This document shows positions 1-5,215 of a DNA stretch of 10,528 nucleotides, in pieces. Under the pieces are notes generated by a model. It made no database searches and was not told where the DNA came from. It worked only from the letters and a program-made list of their open reading frames with translations. The stretch's first letter is position 1; every line of letters starts with the position of its first letter. Source of the stretch: Chloroflexota bacterium. Its GTDB lineage: Bacteria; Chloroflexota; Anaerolineae; 4572-78. The stretch covers positions 1-10,528 of the forward strand of contig JAJRUC010000225.1 in NCBI GenBank assembly GCA_024278015.1, read 5' to 3'. The translations under genes and the position numbers were made by a program.

Positions 1-2166
1 CAGCGTTGAGGCGGCGTAATCGAAGGGGGAGCCGACGGCCAGCTCACTCACATCCCATGTACTGAGGCGTTCCTTGATATACTCAAAGCTGTTGTCGGTT
101 CGCATAGTGGCCGAGGTGAAAATGACCGATTCCCTGGTCTCCAGCAGGTGTTCGCGCACCAGATTGCCCACGTGCAGGGGAGCGGCCCGGGCCGAAATAT
201 CTTGCGTTTGGGCTTTTTGTTCCAGCCAGGTGATGATGTTGTCATCGTCCTGGGCAAAAATCAGGTTCAGGTGCCGGGTCACTTCTTCCAGCCGCGTCCG
301 AAAATCGGTGATGACCAGCATGGTTTCTTCCCACTTGTCAACATCGTAGCTGTCCAGCCCGTCCCACAACTTGCCCACCTGTTTCATCAGCTTTTGCAGG
401 CCGCTGAGGGCAGTGGCGGCATTGTCCCACGAAATTTCCACATCGCTCCAGGCGGGCTGGGTGCGCAGATTGTTCGAAAGCCGGAGGCGGCGGTCGTATT
501 GGGTGCGGGCCTGGGGCGAATACTCCATAATGAAATTGTCCAGAGTGTTGAACAAAGCGTACCAGGCGTTTTGAGCGTCTTCTGCGCGTTGGTAGCCCAC
601 TTTGCTCATGGTTTCCGCATCGGCTTGTAAATTGGTTAAACCCGCCTGTTTAAGGCGACGCCCAATTTGGGCGAACAGGCTGCTCTTCCGGTTGGTCAGG
701 TCGGTCAACAGTTGGGCCAGGCTGCTTTTGTTTATCGAAAAGCCAAGCTGGTTGGTGATGCTGTCTTCAAGATGATGCGCTTCGTCGATGACCAGGTAGG
801 TGTATTCCGGGATAACCCGATTGTTGACGGCAATGTCTGACAGCAGCAGGGCGTGATTAACCACAATGATGTGCGCCGATTCGGCGGCCTGCCGGGCGCG
901 GGCAAAGAAACAACCTTCGCGGGCGCAGCGGTCCGGGGGGCAAATTTCTGCATTGGCGTTGACCTGATGCCACAACGCCTGTTCGGCGTAGTTGGGGATG
1001 AAAAGCTCTTGCTTGTCGCCGGTGATGGTGTTGGGCATCCACACCATAATTTTAGCCAGCAGCCGCATTTCAACGGGCGACAGATTTTCTTTGCGGCGCA
1101 TTTGTTCCACACGCCAGGGGCACACGTAGTTGCCGCGCCCTTTCAGGGCGGTTGCTCTCAGGGTCAGGTTCAGCGCCTTCTTCAAATCCGGCAAATCCTT
1201 GTGCAAAATCTGGTCTTGCAGGTTGATGGTGTTGGTAGAGATAACCACCCGCTGATTGTTTTGGGTGGCCCAATGGATGGCGGGCAACAGGTAGGCCATC
1301 GATTTGCCTGTGCCGGTTCCGGCTTCTACCATCAGGTGACAGGCTTCGTTGAAGGCGTCGGATACGGCTTTAAGCATGGCTACTTGCTGGGGGCGATATT
1401 CGAAGCGCGGGAAGGCTTTTTCAATGAGGCCGCCCGGCTCAATTTGCGCGGCCAGGGCCTGAATATCCAGCCGGTCGGGGGGGATGGTCGGCTCCAGCGG
1501 CGGCGCATCTTCCGCCGATATATCCTGCACGCTGGTAGAGAGCAACTGCCCAAACGGGCTGCCGGTAAATTTTGCGCTTCGTTCCCGGTTGAGATCCTGA
1601 AAGACGGGGGCCGGCGACCATTTGCTTTGGGCCGCCATTTTTGCCACATTTTCGATAATCCGGCCATCGAGGCGGCGGGCCTGCTCCAGCAGGCGCTCAA
1701 ACAGCCGATGCGTGACGCGGGCATCATCCAGGGCGCGATGGGTGGGCGGCTCTTGTACGCCCAGCAGCATCGCCAGCGATTGCAGCGAATATCTTTCGGC
1801 GTGGGGCAGCAGGATGCTCGCCAGTTCAAAGGTATCAATTGACGGATTTTGCTCAAACAGGCCGTGGTTTTTCAGAAAGCTCAGGTCAAACTGAATATTG
1901 TGTCCGATGATGGGGCTATTGCCCACAAAACGCAGCAGTTTGCTTCGGACAGCGCCAAACGGGGGCGCGTTGCGTACATCTTCATTGCCGATGCCGGTCA
2001 GGTGCTGAACCAGGTACGGGATGGGGCGACCGGGGTTCACCAGGCTTTGAAACTCGTCCAGTACCTGGTCACCTTTAAAGCGCAGGGCGCCGACTTCAAT
2101 GATGGCGTCGCGCCGGGAGTCAAGGCCGGTGGTTTCCAAATCGAGGGCAATATAAATTCTGGGCAC
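1..2166 (-). CDS. dinG: DnaQ-like exonuclease / DinG-family Fe-S helicase fusion (3' end cut by window edge)
   Basis: Predicted cytoplasmic DNA repair enzyme joining a DEDDh 3'-5' exonuclease to an XPD/DinG-type superfamily 2 helicase. I translated the minus strand by hand and found no stop in 722 codons. Exonuclease, residues 1-165: ALDLETTGL (D9, E11), GHNIQFD (D94) and HRALDDA (H143, D148), so the DEDDh set is complete. Helicase, from about 265: FEYRPQQ, Walker A AGTGTGKS (282-289), four Fe-S type cysteines C349, C409, C414 and C419, VVNHALLL, DEAH at 461-464, FTSATM, and VGSPFDYA near the edge. The last helicase motifs lie outside the window. No ATG lies in frame upstream, so I chose the GTG at 2166-2164, seven codons before ALDLETTGL; a TTG further upstream is possible. 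The Shine-Dalgarno signal is weak. This architecture is common in Firmicutes and Chloroflexi. The gene is divergent from the acs cluster and probably unrelated to it. Confidence 0.93.
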   Translation of the reverse strand, partial: MPRIYIALDLETTGLDSRRDAIIEVGALRFKGDQVLDEFQSLVNPGRPIPYLVQHLTGIGNEDVRNAPPFGAVRSKLLRFVGNSPIIGHNIQFDLSFLKNHGLFEQNPSIDTFELASILLPHAERYSLQSLAMLLGVQEPPTHRALDDARVTHRLFERLLEQARRLDGRIIENVAKMAAQSKWSPAPVFQDLNRERSAKFTGSPFGQLLSTSVQDISAEDAPPLEPTIPPDRLDIQALAAQIEPGGLIEKAFPRFEYRPQQVAMLKAVSDAFNEACHLMVEAGTGTGKSMAYLLPAIHWATQNNQRVVISTNTINLQDQILHKDLPDLKKALNLTLRATALKGRGNYVCPWRVEQMRRKENLSPVEMRLLAKIMVWMPNTITGDKQELFIPNYAEQALWHQVNANAEICPPDRCAREGCFFARARQAAESAHIIVVNHALLLSDIAVNNRVIPEYTYLVIDEAHHLEDSITNQLGFSINKSSLAQLLTDLTNRKSSLFAQIGRRLKQAGLTNLQADAETMSKVGYQRAEDAQNAWYALFNTLDNFIMEYSPQARTQYDRRLRLSNNLRTQPAWSDVEISWDNAATALSGLQKLMKQVGKLWDGLDSYDVDKWEETMLVITDFRTRLEEVTRHLNLIFAQDDDNIITWLEQKAQTQDISARAAPLHVGNLVREHLLETRESVIFTSATMRTDNSFEYIKERLSTWDVSELAVGSPFDYAASTL

Positions 2167-2221
2167 AGTTTTATCCAGTCTGGCCTTAAGCCGGGGTGGG
2201 TTCTTCCTGATTTTATGCGGA

Positions 2222-2251
2222 CTTGCCGGCAAGCTACAAGCCTTTTTGTAG
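2222..2251. repeat. Two adjacent short palindromes at the dinG promoter/leader
   Basis: CTTGCCGGCAAG (2222-2233) is a perfect 12-bp palindrome. It is followed directly by a 6-bp inverted repeat, CTACAA (2234-2239) and TTGTAG (2246-2251), with a 6-nt loop. The second repeat touches the predicted minus-strand -10 box. The first would fall in the 5' leader of the dinG-like transcript. They could form an operator or a leader hairpin. Neither matches a repressor site I can name with confidence. Confidence 0.4.
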
Positions 2252-2278
2252 TATAATGTGCCGCCATAGAATTCGCAA
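2250..2278 (-). promoter_or_regulatory. Sigma-70-type promoter for the dinG-like gene
   Basis: On the minus strand, TTGCGA (2278-2273) is followed by an exact 17-bp spacer and TATACT (2255-2250). The matches to consensus are 4/6 and 5/6. Transcription would start near 2243 and leave a leader of about 75 nt before the GTG start. The -10 overlaps one arm of an inverted repeat (2234-2251). Inferred from sequence only. Confidence 0.5.
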
Positions 2279-2411
2279 GCAGCGCGGTGTCGCAGCCGTA
2301 CCGCCGGCTCTTCCGGTCTTTTAGTCCAAAAATAATGCGAATGCACTATAAAAAATAGGCCAGTTACATCTTCCTTTCCTGACAAATGTCACCTACTATT
2401 AACGTTGAGAC

Positions 2412-2456
2412 ATTCAAAACGTTCAAATCGTTCAAAATATCCAAAGCATCAAAAAC
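2412..2456. repeat. Five tandem 9-bp direct repeats, candidate operator array
   Basis: Five contiguous 9-bp units start at 2412, 2421, 2430, 2439 and 2448, with consensus RTTCAAAAC. Units 1 and 2 differ at two positions. Unit 4 (ATCCAAAGC) and unit 5 (ATCAAAAAC) are more diverged but keep the period and the CAAA/AAAA core. A degenerate sixth copy may precede them at 2404-2411 (GTTGAGAC). The array ends 12 bp before a TTGACG -35-like hexamer and 122 bp before the HTH-HMA start, a plausible place for an activator or repressor array. Head-to-tail repeats suit the reported DNA-binding mode of BldC-type MerR-like proteins, and the first downstream gene encodes such a domain. That pairing is inference. 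Confidence 0.6.
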
Positions 2457-2468
2457 GCACATAATAGC

Positions 2469-2474
2469 TTGACG
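2469..2474 (+). promoter_or_regulatory. Candidate -35 element for the acs operon
   Basis: TTGACG matches the sigma-70 -35 consensus at 5 of 6 positions and lies just downstream of the 9-bp repeats. No good -10 sits 16-18 bp further on. The best nearby hexamer, CATAAC (2497-2502), is 22 bp away. The promoter may therefore be weak and activator-dependent, or it may lie elsewhere. Confidence 0.25.
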
Positions 2475-2526
2475 GCGCAGCCAGGTTTGGATTACCCATA
2501 ACACTCACAGGAGTCAGTCCATTGTT

Positions 2527-2592
2527 ATGAGTGAATTTGTAGAGCTTGTTCATCAGCCAAAGCAGAAGGGGTATGGATATGAAGCAGATTAG
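2527..2592 (+). CDS. Possible 21-residue leader ORF upstream of the HTH-HMA gene
   Basis: An ATG at 2527 opens a 21-codon frame (begins MSEFVELVHQPK) ending at TAG 2590-2592. It overlaps the predicted HTH start (2579) by 14 nt in another frame. An AGGAG lies at 2509-2513, a long 13 nt from the ATG. A 7-bp stem, CATAACA (2497-2503) with TGTTATG (2523-2529), would put the AGGAG in its loop and the ATG in its 3' arm. It could be a translational leader for the regulator, or chance. No homology is recognised. Confidence 0.18.
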   Translation: MSEFVELVHQPKQKGYGYEAD

Positions 2593-3196
2593 AAGTCCCG
2601 CCGACCGGTTGTTGACCCGCGCAGAAGTAGCCAGGATTTTTCATGTGTCCCCCGGTACGGTCACCCGCTGGGCCGAAGCAGGCAAATTGCCTGTGGTAAA
2701 AACGTTGGGCGGACATCGGCGGTACAACGCCAAAATTGTGATGCAATTGGCCCGGCAATTAACAACCCAGGAGGAGGTAAAGATGGATAAACTTGCCATC
2801 GATATTCCGGCTATGTATGGCGACCACCACGTGGTAGAGGTGCGGCAAATTTTGTTGCAACTTGCCGGTGTGGAAGATGTGTACGCCAGCAGCGCCTTTC
2901 ATGTTGTAGAAATCAGTTACGACCCCGACGCCGTTTCGCCGGAGGACATTAAAACCCGGTTAGGTGAGGCCGGATATCTGGGCGATCTGCCCATGCCGCT
3001 TGAAACCGGCCGGCCCGTCTCGCAAGACGCGGAACGGGATAAAGATATTTTCTTCAGACACTCGGCCGCCTTTGAACAAACGAAAGAACTGGTTAGCTTT
3101 GGACAAAATGTGACCAATACCGGCCGGGCGTTGTGGCCTTGCCCCGGTCTTGGCCCGATACCCACCCCCGCAGCAGAGGAGGCAACCCATGGCTAA
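2579..3196 (+). CDS. BldC/MerR-like HTH fused to a CxxC-less HMA domain
   Basis: A 205-residue protein of unproven function that opens the CODH/ACS cluster. Residues 10-50 form a MerR/excisionase-like winged helix: LLTRAEVARIF, then SPGTVTRWAEAGKLP, then the wing GGHRRY (44-49). Residues 69-135 match the HMA ferredoxin-like fold (LAGVEDVYAS, then ISYDPDAVSPEDIKTRLGEAGY). The metal loop normally reading MTCxxC is here MYGDHH (79-84), with no cysteine. A 70-residue tail follows, ending with LWPCPGLGP (185-193), which holds the protein's only cysteine. I chose ATG 2579 because AGAAGGGG (2564-2571) ends 7 nt before it; ATG 2573 and TTG 2546 are in-frame alternatives. A strong internal ribosome site precedes Met69, so an HMA-only product is possible. 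The stop overlaps the acsA start. The context suggests control of CODH/ACS expression or nickel handling; both are inference. Confidence 0.85.
   Translation: MKQIRSPADRLLTRAEVARIFHVSPGTVTRWAEAGKLPVVKTLGGHRRYNAKIVMQLARQLTTQEEVKMDKLAIDIPAMYGDHHVVEVRQILLQLAGVEDVYASSAFHVVEISYDPDAVSPEDIKTRLGEAGYLGDLPMPLETGRPVSQDAERDKDIFFRHSAAFEQTKELVSFGQNVTNTGRALWPCPGLGPIPTPAAEEATHG
2769..2785 (+). promoter_or_regulatory. Internal in-frame ribosome binding site and ATG (HMA-only start)
   Basis: AGGAGGAGGT (2769-2778) ends 4 nt before an ATG (2783-2785) that is in frame with the upstream HTH and lies exactly at the HMA domain boundary (Met69). It is among the best Shine-Dalgarno sequences in the window and better than that of the HTH start. 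Translation from here would give a 137-residue HMA-plus-tail protein ending at 3196. Confidence 0.6.
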
Positions 3197-5201
3197 AAAG
3201 ATGCGCACCACCGAACAACGGTCGATAGACCCCGCCACCCAGGAGATGCTCATTCGGGCAGATTCACTGGGCATCGGCACCGCCTTCACCCGCGCCGATG
3301 ATATGGCCCCCTGTCCCATCGGGGCCGATGGCATGTGTTGTAAACATTGCGGCATGGGGCCTTGCCGCTTAACCAAAGACGGCTCCGTGGGCATTTGCGG
3401 GGCCACCATCGATACCATCCAGGCCCGAAACCTTGTGCGGGCCATTGCCGCCGGCTCTGCCGCCCACTCGGACCACGGGCGCGATATGGCCTTTACCCTG
3501 AAAGCCGTCGCCAATGGCGAAGCCGAAGGGTACTCTCTGCGCGACGTGGCTAAATTGCGCACCGTGGCCGCCAAATACGACATCCCCATCGAAGACCGTG
3601 CCCCGGAAGAAATTGCCAACGACCTGGCTGACCTGTACATTGCCCAGTTCGGCCAGCAAAAAGGAAAAATTATCCCCGTCAGCCGCGCCCCGCAAAAACG
3701 TCAGAAATTGTGGGAGGAGCAAGGCGTTATCCCGCGCGGCGTTGACCGCGAAGTCGTCGAAGCCCTGCATCGTACCCACATCGGCGATGACCAGGACCCG
3801 GAACACCTGTTGCAGCACGCCATCCGTACCGCGCTGGCCGACGGCTGGGGCGGCAGCCTGATGGCTACCGACATCTCCGACATCCTCTTCGGCACGCCTG
3901 CCCCCGTTCTGGGGCAAGCCAACCTGGGCGTTTTGCAGGCCGATATGGTCAACGTCGTCGTTCACGGCCACGAACCGACCCTCAGCGAAATGATTGTGGC
4001 CGCCTCGCAAGACCCGGAAATTATTGCATACGCCCAGGCCGCCGGCGCCAAAGGGGTGAACCTGTCCGGCATTTGCTGCACCGCCAACGAGATTTTAATG
4101 CGACAGGGCATCCCCGCCGCCGGCAACTTCCTGCAACAGGAGCTGGCTATCATCACCGGCGCGGTTGAAGCGATGGTTGTTGACGTGCAGTGCATTATGC
4201 AGGCTCTGGTTGGCCTGGCCGGCAACTTCCACACCAAAATTATCACCACCTCGCCCAAAGTAAAAATCAAGGGCGCCCTGCACATGCAGTTTGATGAACA
4301 TCAAGCCATGACCATCGCCAAAAACATCCTCAAAGAGGCCATCGACAACTTCAAAAACCGGGGCGAAATCAGCATCCCCGACGTGCGCGAAGACCTCATC
4401 CCCGGTTTTTCGCACGAATACATCAACTATATGCTCGGCGGCTCGTACCGGGCCTCTTTCCGCCCCCTCAACGACGCCATCATGTCCGGCCGAATTCGGG
4501 GCGTGGCCGCCATTGTGGGCTGCAACAATCCGCGCAGCCAGCACGATTACCTGCACACCTATGTTACCCGCGAACTGCTCAAACAAGACGTGCTGATTGT
4601 CGAAACCGGCTGCGGGGCTATCGCCAGCGCCAAGCAGGGGTTGCTGCTGGGAGAGGCCGGGCTGGACAAAGTTGGCCCCGGCCTGCAAGAAATCTGCGAA
4701 ACCATCGGTATTCCGCCGGTGCTGCACATGGGTAGTTGCGTCGATAACACCCGCATCCTGACCGTCTTAACCCAAATGGTGGAAGAAGGCGGCCTGGGCG
4801 ACGATATTGACCAGGTGCCCGCCGTGGGCCTGGCCCCCGAATGGATGAGCGAAAAAGCCCTTTCGATTGGGGCCTACTGCGTGGCCTCCGGCGTGTACGT
4901 CATATTCGGCGGCACCTCGCCGGTGCGGGGGATGGCAAATAAAGTGACCGACAGCGACGCCGTTGCTCATTACATCAGCGCGGGCTGGGAAGAAATTTAC
5001 GGCGGCAAACTGGAATTTGTGGTTGACCCCGACGAGATGATTCGCCGCACCCTGGCACACATCGACAAAAAACGGGCCGCCCTGAAACTGCCCGAATACG
5101 ACCCCACCCGCTTCGGCGCCAGCGGCGACTCTCGCATGATGGAACTGGAAGACTTACCCCTGGCCGAGCGCCAGGCCGCCATGTACGGCGCAGCAAGTTA
5201 A
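3189..5201 (+). CDS. acsA: Ni-Fe carbon monoxide dehydrogenase, CODH/ACS alpha-partner subunit (AcsA/CooS)
   Basis: Anaerobic CO dehydrogenase, interconverting CO2 and CO at a Ni-Fe-S C-cluster and supplying CO to AcsB. It has 670 residues, close to Moorella AcsA (about 674) and longer than stand-alone CooS (about 636). Visible ligands: D-cluster C42 and C50; B-cluster C51, C54, C59 and C70; C-cluster HGHEP (259-263), C296 (GICC), C335 (VQC), C445 (VGCNN), C475 (TGCGA) and C517 (GSCVDN). The complete set indicates an active enzyme. H93 and H96 of the proton-relay histidines are present, but positions 99 and 102 are Asp and Phe. I chose ATG 3189 because AGAGGAGG (3176-3183) ends 5 nt upstream. 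It overlaps the HTH-HMA stop by 8 nt (ATGGCTAA), implying translational coupling, and acsB follows after 14 nt. Confidence 0.97.
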   Translation: MAKKMRTTEQRSIDPATQEMLIRADSLGIGTAFTRADDMAPCPIGADGMCCKHCGMGPCRLTKDGSVGICGATIDTIQARNLVRAIAAGSAAHSDHGRDMAFTLKAVANGEAEGYSLRDVAKLRTVAAKYDIPIEDRAPEEIANDLADLYIAQFGQQKGKIIPVSRAPQKRQKLWEEQGVIPRGVDREVVEALHRTHIGDDQDPEHLLQHAIRTALADGWGGSLMATDISDILFGTPAPVLGQANLGVLQADMVNVVVHGHEPTLSEMIVAASQDPEIIAYAQAAGAKGVNLSGICCTANEILMRQGIPAAGNFLQQELAIITGAVEAMVVDVQCIMQALVGLAGNFHTKIITTSPKVKIKGALHMQFDEHQAMTIAKNILKEAIDNFKNRGEISIPDVREDLIPGFSHEYINYMLGGSYRASFRPLNDAIMSGRIRGVAAIVGCNNPRSQHDYLHTYVTRELLKQDVLIVETGCGAIASAKQGLLLGEAGLDKVGPGLQEICETIGIPPVLHMGSCVDNTRILTVLTQMVEEGGLGDDIDQVPAVGLAPEWMSEKALSIGAYCVASGVYVIFGGTSPVRGMANKVTDSDAVAHYISAGWEEIYGGKLEFVVDPDEMIRRTLAHIDKKRAALKLPEYDPTRFGASGDSRMMELEDLPLAERQAAMYGAAS

Positions 5202-5215
5202 GGAGGGAACGATAA

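Larger units (their letters stand above)
2167..2578. other. 412-bp divergent intergenic region
   Basis: It separates the minus-strand helicase from the plus-strand acs cluster and is visibly more AT-rich than the flanking genes. It holds the dinG promoter (2250-2278), short palindromes (2222-2251), a TGACA-AA-TGTCA inverted repeat (2380-2391), five 9-bp direct repeats (2412-2456), an isolated TTGACG -35-like hexamer (2469-2474), and a hairpin plus possible leader ORF (2497-2592). Between about 2280 and 2378 I see nothing convincing: no tRNA, no riboswitch I recognise, and only a weak CCGG/CCGG stem near 2303-2317 followed by a short T-rich run. Confidence 0.7.

Noticed and set aside
853..1842. 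329-codon plus-strand open frame across the helicase gene
   Set aside because: The minus strand carries Walker A, DEAH and exonuclease motifs in one uninterrupted frame; the plus frame has no recognisable domain or ribosome site.
2252..2257. Plus-strand TATAAT as an acs operon promoter
   Set aside because: No acceptable -35 lies 16-18 bp upstream, it is over 300 bp from the first gene, and the same bases are better explained as the minus-strand -10 TATACT with a 17-bp spaced -35.
2303..2322. Terminator-like stem CCGG/CCGG followed by T-rich bases
   Set aside because: The stem is only 4-5 bp and no plus-strand gene ends upstream of it.
2380..2391. TGACA-AA-TGTCA inverted repeat as a CooA or FNR-type CO/redox operator
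   Set aside because: The half-sites are in the wrong orientation and spacing for CooA (TGTCA-N6-CGACA) or FNR (TTGAT-N4-ATCAA). It may be an operator, but no regulator can be named.
2412..2456. CRISPR array or replication-origin iterons
   Set aside because: The units are only 9 bp with no spacers, which excludes CRISPR. No replication gene or DnaA box cluster is nearby.
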